In this document: one piece after another, positions 1-8,563 of the stretch
Numbering within the stretch: the first letter of the stretch is position 1
Layout of the letters: each line of letters starts with the position of its first letter
Assembly (NCBI RefSeq): GCF_052156535.1
Contig: NZ_JBQKUP010000024.1
Span: forward strand, 1 to 64,000
Source: Nitrospira_E sp052156535
GTDB lineage: Bacteria; Nitrospirota; Nitrospiria; Nitrospirales; UBA8639
Length of the DNA: 64,000 nt
Direction: 5' to 3'
Notes under the pieces: model-generated
What the model was told of the DNA's origin: nothing
The model's input: the letters and a program-made list of their open reading frames with translations, nothing else
The model's database searches: none
Position numbers and translations under genes: made by a program

Positions 1-1125
1 GGTATTCCAGCTGGTGCTATAGGGATTAGTCGTATCTTCAGCCCCGAGGTTCGCGCCCTGGAGACGGAATTGGACGCCTGTAACACCCACATTATCGCTG
101 GCACTGGCGCTAACCGTTACCGTGCCGGAGATAGTTCCAGCGCTGGGGGACGTCAACGTGATGGTCGGGGGCGTGGTGTCACCTGGGGTGGCACCATCTG
201 CTTTAACAATGACGGAATACATGCTGCAACATCCACCGCTAGCATTGCCCCCGAGGGTGATGGTGCCGGCTGGAAAGGAGCGCACAAACAGGCTGAAGGT
301 CGCATCCGAGGTCACCAGATTTGTGCCGGTATCGGTAAACGTGTTCAGCCACGCAGGTTTCGAGGTAATGCGATCGCCATGGGCGACATACACGGATACA
401 GGTTGATTAACTGTAAAGCTGAGGAAGGCGGTATTGGTCGCTGCTTTGTCATCATTTGCCGTACGGATATATGCCGCACCCTGCACGAGAGTGGGGACGG
501 TCGTAAAGGTATAGGAACGGTCGATATATACGGTGCCACCCGCTTGCAGGCCGGAAGTGGGCACAACATAGGCTTTCCCATTGGACACGGTCAGGTTCGA
601 AATATTGAGGGTTGAGGTGGGTGGGGGGGGAGGGGAGGTACCTGTAGGGATGGAAATCTGCTTTTCAGTGGAAGGGGCGCTTTCATTTCCGGCTGTGTCA
701 AATGCTGTTGCTATAAATCCATAGGTTGTGCCCCCATTGAGCCCGGAAACGGTTGTTGCGGGCGAGGATGGATTGCTGGGCATTCCTGAAAATATGGGTT
801 GTCCAAAGTCTTGAGAAGGTAACGCCCGTTTGTAAACTTTATATCCGGCTAAATCCGATTCGGTATTTTTATTCCAGGTCACCGAAACGTTAGCTGAAAA
901 AACCTTGGCGCAAGGTATTACAGTTATCAATGCGAACAAAAGCATATAAAACGAAAGTATTTTTGGAGATACGTGAGAAGCCAGGCCCAAGATTAATTTT
1001 GTAAAAAGCTGTACGACGATGTTGGAAAGCCTCTGGCCCATTTGCACAAGTTGAGACATCACGGCCCTGGGAATTTTGGTGGAGAGAGAATTTTTAAATA
1101 AGGGGATGGTGCTTTGGAATTTCAT
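1..1125 (-). CDS. Secreted Fn3 / Ig-like domain protein (3' part outside window)
   Basis: Reading the minus strand from the ATG at 1125 gives an open frame of 375 codons that runs off the window, so the C-terminus is missing. An AGGAG ribosome binding site lies 7 nt before this ATG; an ATG at 1132 is in another frame and soon hits a stop. After about 55 residues comes a hydrophobic export segment (about 56-77), then a fibronectin type III-like domain (about 78-158, with the typical VTWN start and GTTYGF strand), a proline-rich linker, an unnamed beta-rich domain (about 172-308), and the start of a bacterial Ig-like domain (TPPTITLTSP, then NVGVTGVQF). Such modular proteins are usually surface-exposed or secreted. 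Function is unknown. The nearby PEP-CTERM-type regulators make an exosortase substrate possible, but the C-terminal sorting signal cannot be seen. The long stretch before the signal is odd. Confidence 0.8.
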   Translation of the reverse strand, partial: MKFQSTIPLFKNSLSTKIPRAVMSQLVQMGQRLSNIVVQLFTKLILGLASHVSPKILSFYMLLFALITVIPCAKVFSANVSVTWNKNTESDLAGYKVYKRALPSQDFGQPIFSGMPSNPSSPATTVSGLNGGTTYGFIATAFDTAGNESAPSTEKQISIPTGTSPPPPPTSTLNISNLTVSNGKAYVVPTSGLQAGGTVYIDRSYTFTTVPTLVQGAAYIRTANDDKAATNTAFLSFTVNQPVSVYVAHGDRITSKPAWLNTFTDTGTNLVTSDATFSLFVRSFPAGTITLGGNASGGCCSMYSVIVKADGATPGDTTPPTITLTSPSAGTISGTVTVSASASDNVGVTGVQFRLQGANLGAEDTTNPYSTSWNT

Positions 1126-1892
1126 TATTCATCTCCTGCATTGGTAGACTGTTTCCCATTTCAAAAATAGTTTTCTCGAACGGTTTTTTCTCTGTGCGTG
1201 TCTATTTTCAACTTGCCCTCTCTAAATGTAAGTTCAATCAGAGAAGAAAGCATGGCTTTCTTAAATTACTCCTAGGAGGAGAAAGGCAAGCCGAATTGTT
1301 TAATCGGGCAATAAAATCTAAATTTCCAAGTACTGTCTAAGAAAACTTGGAAGGTGTTTTTAATTCAGGGGGAGGATGATGAAAAATTATGAAGATGGAT
1401 AAATTGGGGGGGGGGAAATAAAGAGACACGCAATGAGTAGATAAAGTAATTGTCACGATAATAAACATGCCCCATTAAATTTTCGCATCCGACAGGTGGG
1501 AAAATTCAAGGAGTGGGGTTTTTGATAGAATTTGAAAATCTTTCCAATAATTAAGTTAGCTACGGTGGCACATGCAATAAAGAGACCAGTGAAGCCAAGG
1601 TCTAAATATTTAATTGTTTCTAAACAGAAAAATTGGCAGGCGCTTTTATAGAAACTTCATGAAATATTGGATTTTCGTGTAGGATTAATCAATCTTATGT
1701 AGGAAATACAATTCAGCATTGCTACGTAGCCAACTTTTATGTGAAAGTTCTTTGGTGTTTTCGAGGAAGGGGGATAGTTAAATTTGCAATGGAGAGAACA
1801 AAGCAGGTTGTTTGGAAATTTTTTCACTCAGGTCTAGAGTCAACAGATACAAATACTTTTGAAACGTTCCTATTCGTTTTGGTGTTTTAAAA
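1126..1892. other. Gene-free region between divergent genes
   Basis: About 770 AT-rich bases between the minus-strand Fn3 gene and the plus-strand kinase operon. No protein-coding frame convinces on either strand. It should hold divergent promoters, but no clean sigma-70 or sigma-54 (GG-N10-GC) element was found by eye. It contains a run of ten G at 1406-1415. Confidence 0.6.
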
Positions 1893-3377
1893 ATGTTGAC
1901 ACGTCTATCTATATTTTGGCGATTAACCCTTGGGTACCTGACAATCCTTGCATTGGTGGTTGGCGTGAATTTATATATTCTCCATCAATTTCGTGCCTTA
2001 ACGGAATTAGGCGCTGAGTTAGCGACTCATCACTTTCCAGCTGTGGAAACGGCTAAGCGTCTCATTACCAGTCTGTATGCGCAATTAAAAAGTGACAAGC
2101 AATATTTGGTACTTCGGGATACCACACTTCTGAAAGATTTTCTTCAGGAGGCTGAAAATTTTCGCAAAACCTTAAAAGCGCTTCAAGATCAGGAAAACCC
2201 TGGCAGTACGCTGGAAGCACTTGCGAAAACAAAGGAACTTCACGAAGAATTTCATACCTTATTTTTGAGTGTTGGCGTTGAGCAAGCCGACCGTTCTCCT
2301 CAGGCTATCGCCAGCTATGAGCAAAATCGTGATACCTTGATTACCGCTATAACCCAATCCATCAACGCCTATATCACTGCTCAGGAAGCCAGTGTCGGCG
2401 CGATTCTCAAGGATTCCCATCTTCGTTCGGTGCAGGCCCAGGAAATTACGAAACAGCTTCTGGTGATGGCGTTGGTTCTAGGTCTTGGCTTGGCCGGGAT
2501 CGCCAGCTATAGTATCCTCCGGCCCCTTCGACGAGTTAAAGCTCAAATCCGCAGAATTGGACAAGGTCAATTTGGAGGGACGATCTCCCTTTCTGTTCCA
2601 CAGGAGTTACGTGAACTGGTTGGCCAGGTAAATTGGATGGGCGAAAAACTACAAAAGTTAGATGAGATGAAATCGGAATTCCTGGCAAATATTTCCCATG
2701 AGTTACGGACCCCGTTAACGTCTATTCGTGAAGGCTCACAGCTTCTGCTGGATGGAATTCCTGGAACGCTGACGAAAGACCAACGAGAAACCCTCACCAT
2801 TATTTCTGAGAGTAGTCAACGGCTCAATCACTTAATCGGGAATCTTTTGGATTTATCCCGGATGGAGGCCGACATGGTCTCCTATAATTTTAGTCCAACC
2901 GACTTAAATCGTTTGGTCGTCCGGTCGACAGAAAAAGTCAAATTTCTCGCAGAACGAAAAAACATTCATCTGACCCTCGATTTGTTTCAGAACAAGGTGA
3001 GGTTCTATGATCTGGATGGGCCGAGGATGGAACAAGTGTTGGAAAATCTTTTATCGAATGCGATTAAATTTAGTCCTGAAGGAACGACGGTGCTGATTCG
3101 ATCAAGGCCGGATAGTGCCGGAGGAGGGTTGCAATTTTCGGTGTCTGATACGGGACCGGGAATTCCCGAAGCTGATTTGCCTCATATTTTTGAACGATTT
3201 TACCAGGGGAAAACCCAAGAAGGCCGTGTGTATGTGGGGAGTGGAATCGGGTTGGCCTTGGCGAAGCGGGTGGTCGAAGCCCATGGTGGAAAAATTTGGG
3301 CTGAGAGTATTCTGGGAACCGGGACTGCCTTGCATTTTACCATTCCCAAGCGAAAACATACGGGGAGTGTCAATTGA
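1893..3377 (+). CDS. Sensor histidine kinase, GlrK/QseE-like
   Basis: Inner-membrane sensor kinase of 494 residues. TM1 (about 11-31), a helical periplasmic sensor region (32-186), TM2 (about 189-209), HAMP linker (210-262), HisKA with the phospho-acceptor in SHELRTPL (His269), then HATPase_c with the N box (ENLLSNAIKFS) and G boxes (DTGPGIP, GSGIGLALAKRVVEAHGG). All catalytic motifs are intact. It autophosphorylates on His and should pass phosphate to the response regulator two genes downstream. The stop overlaps the start of the next gene (TTGA), so the genes are translationally coupled. Gene order kinase / small exported protein / sigma-54 activator copies glrK-qseG-glrR of enterobacteria; the signal sensed here is unknown. 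The ATG at 1893 has only a weak ribosome binding site. Confidence 0.9.
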   Translation: MLTRLSIFWRLTLGYLTILALVVGVNLYILHQFRALTELGAELATHHFPAVETAKRLITSLYAQLKSDKQYLVLRDTTLLKDFLQEAENFRKTLKALQDQENPGSTLEALAKTKELHEEFHTLFLSVGVEQADRSPQAIASYEQNRDTLITAITQSINAYITAQEASVGAILKDSHLRSVQAQEITKQLLVMALVLGLGLAGIASYSILRPLRRVKAQIRRIGQGQFGGTISLSVPQELRELVGQVNWMGEKLQKLDEMKSEFLANISHELRTPLTSIREGSQLLLDGIPGTLTKDQRETLTIISESSQRLNHLIGNLLDLSRMEADMVSYNFSPTDLNRLVVRSTEKVKFLAERKNIHLTLDLFQNKVRFYDLDGPRMEQVLENLLSNAIKFSPEGTTVLIRSRPDSAGGGLQFSVSDTGPGIPEADLPHIFERFYQGKTQEGRVYVGSGIGLALAKRVVEAHGGKIWAESILGTGTALHFTIPKRKHTGSVN

Positions 3378-4192
3378 CACGCAAAAAAATTGAGTCGTTG
3401 ATCCTGGTGTTTTTAGTTTCCGTAATGCTTCTTGAATGGGGTGGGTCTAACCTCACCGATTGGGATCGATCTGCCTTGGCTCAATCTGGTTCAACCGGAT
3501 ACTCTTCGGTGTCCTCGGTGTTAACTCCTGACCCTGAAGATGTTCCATTTTTTCGGGCAATTGCAGATGATCAGGAAAAGAAGCTGAGTACTTGTAAAAG
3601 TGAAGATGAATGCCGTGCGGTCCATTTTCTTCGTGGAGTCGTTGCGTTATATGAAAATAGGGAATTAGCTGCGCTGCATTTTCGAAAAGTGGTGGCTTCC
3701 AACCCCAACAGCGTATTGGCGGGTGAGAGCCGATTTTGGTTATGGTTGTTGGACGTATTGAATGCTCCAGGAGGAGGGATCGCTTCCGAGGGCTTAACTA
3801 AGCGATTGGTTCGTGAAATAGTGAATAAGGAATTACTGGTCCATGAATTAAGTCGTCAATTGGAAACAGATTCGGTTGACGCACTGAAGATAGAACTAAC
3901 GAATCGGGAAAAGGCTGTCGACGAATTGAATCAGGCACTCTCGAATCTTTCCAAACAAACAGAACAATTAAAAAAGGAGCAGGCACTCCGCCAGGATGTG
4001 CAGCAGGAACTGAAGTCCAGTGAGAGAAAAGTTCAAGAACTGACGAATCAATTAGAGGCGTTACGACGTATCGATCAGGAAATCCGCGAGAAGGCCCCAC
4101 CGACCCGCCCGTCTGAAAAAATGGCCCCAACCCCCAAACTCGAAAGAGCCGAGGAGAAAGAATTCCCAAATGAAGGTGAAGGAAAAAAATAG
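3374..4192 (+). CDS. Exported coiled-coil protein in QseG position
   Basis: 272 residues starting at a TTG that overlaps the kinase stop codon. A hydrophobic N-terminal segment (about 8-22) followed by a small-residue site near SALAQS suggests export to the periplasm. The middle is helical and TPR-like, with two Cys around STCKSEDECRAVHF. Residues about 150-240 form a strong predicted coiled coil, followed by a charged, proline-containing tail. No enzyme motif is visible. It sits between kinase and regulator exactly as QseG/YfhG does in the glr/qse operon, where QseG is an outer-membrane lipoprotein helping the kinase. Here no lipobox Cys follows the signal, so homology to QseG is not shown, only positional equivalence. 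Confidence 0.7.
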   Translation: MTRKKIESLILVFLVSVMLLEWGGSNLTDWDRSALAQSGSTGYSSVSSVLTPDPEDVPFFRAIADDQEKKLSTCKSEDECRAVHFLRGVVALYENRELAALHFRKVVASNPNSVLAGESRFWLWLLDVLNAPGGGIASEGLTKRLVREIVNKELLVHELSRQLETDSVDALKIELTNREKAVDELNQALSNLSKQTEQLKKEQALRQDVQQELKSSERKVQELTNQLEALRRIDQEIREKAPPTRPSEKMAPTPKLERAEEKEFPNEGEGKK

Positions 4193-4202
4193 AGGAATTG
4201 TG

Positions 4203-5603
4203 ATGGCTGATGAACGAATTCTTGTTGTTGATGACGATCCGAGTTTACTGACCCTCTTGAAAATGCGCCTGCATTCCATGGGATTTGTGGTGACGGCCTG
4301 TGGCTCCGGGGGGGATGCGTTGAGCCGCGTTCAGGAAGATCCCTATGATTTTGCCATTCTGGACCTTCGATTGCCGGATGCTGATGGCTTGGATCTGATG
4401 GAAGAATTGCATCAGCATCAAACGAATCTTCCAATCCTGATTTTAACGGCGCATGGCTGTATTCCTAATGCGGTGGAAGCCATGAAAAAAGGTGCGTATG
4501 GGTATTTAACCAAACCGTTTGATGACAAAGAGTTACTGGAGAGTATTGATAAAGCCCTCACCACCAAACGAATGAGTCAGGAAATTCATCGACTACAATT
4601 GCTTGTGAACGAATTATATGGGCTTGAAAATGTCGTGGCCCGGAGTGCAGAAATGCATACGGTGTTGAAGCAGGTGGCGCAAGTGGCGAAGACCGATACC
4701 ACCGTCTGTATTTCCGGAGAAACCGGAACCGGGAAAGAAGTTATTGCCCGCGTGCTTCATTGTAATAGCCCTCGAGCTTCGAAACCGTTTATGGCCGTCA
4801 ATTGTGCAGCTATTCCAGAAACGTTGTTCGAAAGTGAGTTGTTCGGGCATATGAAGGGTTCCTTTACCGGCGCCCATCAAAATAAAAGAGGATTAATCCA
4901 AAGTGCTGATAAGGGAACATTATTTTTGGATGAAATTGGTGAAATGCCTTTGTCATTACAGGGGAAACTCTTGCGGGCCATTCAAAATCGAGAGGTGGTG
5001 CCCGTCGGAGGGCAAGTGCCCGTGAAGGTGGATGTGAGAATTCTGGCCGCAACCAATAAGGATCTGGAATTAGCCGTTCGGGAAGGACGATTTCGAGAAG
5101 ATCTGTATTATCGGATTCACGTCGTGCCTTTGTGGATTCCTCCGCTTCGGCAACGACGGGAGGACATTCCTTCTCTCGCACAGTTTTTTCTTAAGCGGAG
5201 CATAGAGCATCACGGTAAAATCGTCAAAGGATTTTCCCCTGAAGCCATGCAGGCCTTAATTACGTATCCTTGGCCCGGTAATGTTCGAGAACTTGAGAAT
5301 ATGATTGAACGTGCGGTTGTCATGTCTCCTCAAGACATTATTACGGCCGAATTCCTTGCGCTTTCTCCACAAGAACAGAGCAAGCCAGGTGGCCTTCAGC
5401 CATTAACTGATGCGAAAGAGGCATTTGAGAAGGAGTACCTCCAGGATTTGCTGAAAGCTACCCAAGGAAACATCTCCAAGGCGGCACAAATTGCCGGGCG
5501 CTATCGGGCAGATTTTTATAAACTGCTCAAAAAATATGGACTGCATCCCTCCGATAGACAGGAAGATGCGTCTCCTTCAAACGGCCAACCAGGACTCCAG
5601 TAA
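4203..5603 (+). CDS. Sigma-54 response regulator, GlrR/QseF-like
   Basis: NtrC-type activator: receiver domain (ILVVDDDPS, phospho-Asp in AILDLRLPDADG, conserved Lys in YLTKPFD), central AAA+ domain with Walker A GETGTGKE, Walker B GTLFLDEIGE and arginine-finger region, and a C-terminal Fis-type helix-turn-helix (NISKAAQIAG). The sigma-54 contact loop reads GSFTGA rather than the usual GAFTGA. The chosen ATG at 4203 (MADERILVV) is preceded by AGAGGA; an in-frame ATG at 4170 lies inside the upstream gene and would add 11 charged residues not typical of the family. It should open sigma-54 promoters when phosphorylated by the kinase at 1893-3377. Targets are unknown; GlrR in enterobacteria drives envelope-related small RNA promoters. 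Confidence 0.9.
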   Translation: MADERILVVDDDPSLLTLLKMRLHSMGFVVTACGSGGDALSRVQEDPYDFAILDLRLPDADGLDLMEELHQHQTNLPILILTAHGCIPNAVEAMKKGAYGYLTKPFDDKELLESIDKALTTKRMSQEIHRLQLLVNELYGLENVVARSAEMHTVLKQVAQVAKTDTTVCISGETGTGKEVIARVLHCNSPRASKPFMAVNCAAIPETLFESELFGHMKGSFTGAHQNKRGLIQSADKGTLFLDEIGEMPLSLQGKLLRAIQNREVVPVGGQVPVKVDVRILAATNKDLELAVREGRFREDLYYRIHVVPLWIPPLRQRREDIPSLAQFFLKRSIEHHGKIVKGFSPEAMQALITYPWPGNVRELENMIERAVVMSPQDIITAEFLALSPQEQSKPGGLQPLTDAKEAFEKEYLQDLLKATQGNISKAAQIAGRYRADFYKLLKKYGLHPSDRQEDASPSNGQPGLQ

Positions 5604-5899
5604 TTTTGGTGCAGCTGTCAAGAGGCTTATTTCTTAGCATGGGGTCGGGAAGGCGCCAAATTCTCTCCATTTTAACAACGGCAGTTAAGTCGGTTTACGC
5701 TGGTTCATACTTCGAAATTCTCGGCAGGAATGGGCTGGAAAGGCCCATATATGCCTGATATGTCATCCCAGTAATTCTGACACGTCACTCCTGTCGGATA
5801 GCCTCATGTTCCCATTTCTACATGATTAAATTTATTGGCTGAAACGGGACGGCTTTGTTCTATAGTAGATAAAGAAGCTGAAGATACTCCTCTTCATCA

Positions 5900-5946
5900 A
5901 AATCGAACCCTAGCCTTCCTTGTCCGGCGAGAGGCGAGGTCGATTT
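5900..5946. repeat. Imperfect inverted repeat, possible RNA structure
   Basis: AAATCGA at 5900-5906 pairs with TCGATTT at 5940-5946, enclosing a GC-rich core that can pair GCCT with AGGC. It could fold as a small stem in a leader RNA, but no known riboswitch or ncRNA family was recognised. Confidence 0.25.
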
Positions 5947-6115
5947 GAGAGGCTGAACCCTACAGTCCCCCTCCTCATCTTCCGAAAAAAACTACTACAG
6001 TTTTATTCTGATTAATGTCCTGTGGAGCAGGCTAGGATGGTGCTCCATCTTGACCTCTCTCTCCATGATAAAGGTGTCATAAAAACCTGTTGGGAGAAAT
6101 TCCTTCATTTATTAA

Positions 6116-6136
6116 ACCAGGCTTTTGTAGCCTGGT
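6116..6136. repeat. Perfect 8-bp hairpin
   Basis: ACCAGGCT (6116-6123), loop TTTGT, AGCCTGGT (6129-6136). No T-tract follows on either strand, so it is not a standard terminator. It could be an operator palindrome or part of the prsK leader. Confidence 0.4.
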
Positions 6137-6373
6137 GACTGAATCCTCATGACCCAGGCCAGAAGAGAAAATCTTACCTTGATATGTAAAGGGCTCGAAA
6201 GCCAGCGTAGGTATCCGAGTGGTTCTTCCATAAATCCGGGTGCGCCCGAGAGATGAAAGCATGTGTTACGTAGCATGTCTCCATCAATCAGAATAACGAA
6301 AAGACTGTGGTCTTTGGTCACACCGAGAAATGAACGTGTCTGTCTCTAACTCTCAATAGGAATTTGGGGCATT

Positions 6374-8563
6374 ATGAGTGTGTGGGTTATTCCATCTATT
6401 CTCACGGCAGGAGTTTCCCTGTTTTTGGCCACGATCATATTTGTGAAGAGAAAGGATGGGGCACATTTTTTCCCTTTACTTTTGCTGATGGCGGTTATGA
6501 TTTGGATCCATGGGCTGAATGGGATACAAGAAGTGTTTCCAGCCCATCTCATTATTTCCAAAAAACTTATTCTCATTGGTGAGGTCATGCTGCCGGTCAT
6601 GATCGGCTTGGTCGGTTTTTCATTGTTACATGAATTTTCTGCGAATTCTGTGGCATTGGGCGGAGGGTGGTGGAAGATTATTGCCTGTGGAGCTGCTCTT
6701 TTAGCAATGGTGATCGTGGGTACTCCAGATGGATTCATGCAGGTCAATCCTGAGGGGGACATTGTGTTCAGACGACCAGAGGGATTGATGATCTGGGGGT
6801 TTATCGTATTGGCCTCCTGTGTGGGAATATTTCAGCTGGAACGTATCCTTCAGTCTTTTCCCGATCCTCTACGATATCGATTGAAATACGTGCTGATTGG
6901 ATTGGGAGGTCTGGCCTGCATATCCATCGCGCAGGCCTTTCATTTGGTCGTGGTTTCGGTGTGGCGATCGGAAGATGTGTGGGCAGGGGGGATCGCATCG
7001 TTGAGTTCTCTCATGGTTATGGCACTGGGATTGAGGCGATGGCGAGGACCGCAGGTGATCCAGAAGATTCAAATTAGTCACCAGGCATTATATGCTTCCC
7101 TGGTCGTCGTGTGTGTGAGTGGGTATTTCCTTCTTGTCGCTATGGTGACCGTAGTGGTGCAACAAACCGATTGGGAGGTCAAGGAATCACTGGGAATGGT
7201 TCTCATGTTTCTTGCCGTTATGGGTTTGGTGGTCGCCCTGCTTTCCAGGCGTGTTCGTGTCGAATTTCTGCAAGTCGTTTCTCGCCATTTTTTTAAGGCG
7301 AAATATGATTATCGAGAGAAATGGTTAGAGGTCACTGAGACATTTTCGGCCTGTCAGGATGGCTCCGAACTTTTAAACCGATACCTTGAGTGGCTCGGTC
7401 GAACATTTGGAACGTCTCGGGTCACAATTTGGAAACATTTTGATGTTGATGGACGGTATCATCAAATACGAATGGAACGGCGTCGAAGGAAATTAACGGA
7501 GAATAATCGGTCATCGAATGTGTCAGAGCCGATTCCCATTCCTGGAACACACCCTCTTGTTCATCTATTGAAAAAAAAACAAGAACCCTTGTTGGTGCAA
7601 GTGGGGCAGCGGACGGGTGAGGATTGGAGGGAATTTCTTGATGTCACTCACGCCCATGTGTGTGTACCCCTGGTGACGGAGCAAGGCCGACTGCTTGGAT
7701 TTTGTACGCTTAGTCAGGAATCGGTTCTTGACGATTACGATCATGACGATTTGGATTTACTGCGAGCCATTGCGCACCATGTGACGATGCTGCTCATTCA
7801 ATTTGAGTTAGTTGAAGAGCGTAGTTCATCCGCTAAATGGGAAGCCGTGCATCGGTTCTCGGCTTTTTATTTACATGATTTAAAAAATTTGGCGTCGAGT
7901 TTATCTATGGTGGCTCAGAATGCGGCGCAATACGGGAGTAATATTGAATTTCAGACAACGGCAATGCAGACCGTTAAAAGTACGTCTCAGCGAATTATCG
8001 ATTTAATGGGAGAATTATCTCGTCAGGCGAACGAACCGAATTTGAGTGAGGGAGTCCCGACAGAGTCGGTGGATGTGAATCTGTTGATCAAGGACATTCT
8101 GGTGGCCGTCAACGGCCCTGGATGCCAACCGAATTTTTCCCCGGGGCTGGAGGTTCCGGTCCTTCAGCTCAAAAGGGAGGCAATCAAACAAGTTCTGCTA
8201 AATCTCATTCTAAATGCGCGCCAGGCGATTGAGGGACAGGGCACGATTGAAATATCCACCGCCTATGATGGCAAGGAGGTGATCGTTGAAATGGTCGATA
8301 CAGGGGGTGGAATGTCCGTGGCCCAGCTTGAAAATATTTTTCAGCCATTCAAAAGCTCCAAAAAGAATGGATTGGGTGTAGGACTGTTTCAATGTAAGCG
8401 TATTGTAGAGGACCATCATGGCGTCATTCACATTGAGAGTCAGGAAGGGCGGGGCACATCGGTGATGATTACATTTCCCGTACAAAGTGCCGATAATGCA
8501 AGTACTATGGTGTTTGGTGTGTCTCAAGTCGGGGTAGAATATGACTCAAGAAGAAACAAGTGA
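6374..8563 (+). CDS. prsK: PEP-CTERM system histidine kinase PrsK
   Basis: 729 residues. The N-terminal third is a multi-span membrane domain (eight or so hydrophobic segments between residues 5 and 300), followed by a GAF-like domain (about 325-480, with the AHVCVPLVTEQGRLLGFCTL core) and a kinase core. The dimerisation region reads FYLHDLKNLASSLSM, so the phospho-His sits in an HDLKN box typical of PrsK, and the ATPase domain has NLILNARQAI, DTGGGM and GLGVGLFQCKRIVEDHHG. PrsK is found with exosortase/PEP-CTERM protein-sorting and exopolysaccharide loci. It overlaps prsR by 4 nt. No exosortase gene is visible in this window, so the regulated locus must be elsewhere or beyond the left edge. 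Confidence 0.9.
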   Translation: MSVWVIPSILTAGVSLFLATIIFVKRKDGAHFFPLLLLMAVMIWIHGLNGIQEVFPAHLIISKKLILIGEVMLPVMIGLVGFSLLHEFSANSVALGGGWWKIIACGAALLAMVIVGTPDGFMQVNPEGDIVFRRPEGLMIWGFIVLASCVGIFQLERILQSFPDPLRYRLKYVLIGLGGLACISIAQAFHLVVVSVWRSEDVWAGGIASLSSLMVMALGLRRWRGPQVIQKIQISHQALYASLVVVCVSGYFLLVAMVTVVVQQTDWEVKESLGMVLMFLAVMGLVVALLSRRVRVEFLQVVSRHFFKAKYDYREKWLEVTETFSACQDGSELLNRYLEWLGRTFGTSRVTIWKHFDVDGRYHQIRMERRRRKLTENNRSSNVSEPIPIPGTHPLVHLLKKKQEPLLVQVGQRTGEDWREFLDVTHAHVCVPLVTEQGRLLGFCTLSQESVLDDYDHDDLDLLRAIAHHVTMLLIQFELVEERSSSAKWEAVHRFSAFYLHDLKNLASSLSMVAQNAAQYGSNIEFQTTAMQTVKSTSQRIIDLMGELSRQANEPNLSEGVPTESVDVNLLIKDILVAVNGPGCQPNFSPGLEVPVLQLKREAIKQVLLNLILNARQAIEGQGTIEISTAYDGKEVIVEMVDTGGGMSVAQLENIFQPFKSSKKNGLGVGLFQCKRIVEDHHGVIHIESQEGRGTSVMITFPVQSADNASTMVFGVSQVGVEYDSRRNK

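Larger units (their letters stand above)
5604..6373. other. Gene-free region before prsK
   Basis: About 770 bases without a credible gene; short open frames on the minus strand (around 6077-6321) have no good start or family resemblance. It holds two inverted repeats listed separately (5900-5946 and 6116-6136). The prsK promoter should lie here but no convincing element was found. Confidence 0.55.

Noticed and set aside
70..615. Plus-strand open frame of 181 codons
   Set aside because: It is antisense to the secreted Fn3 gene, whose domain pattern and ribosome binding site show the minus strand is coding.
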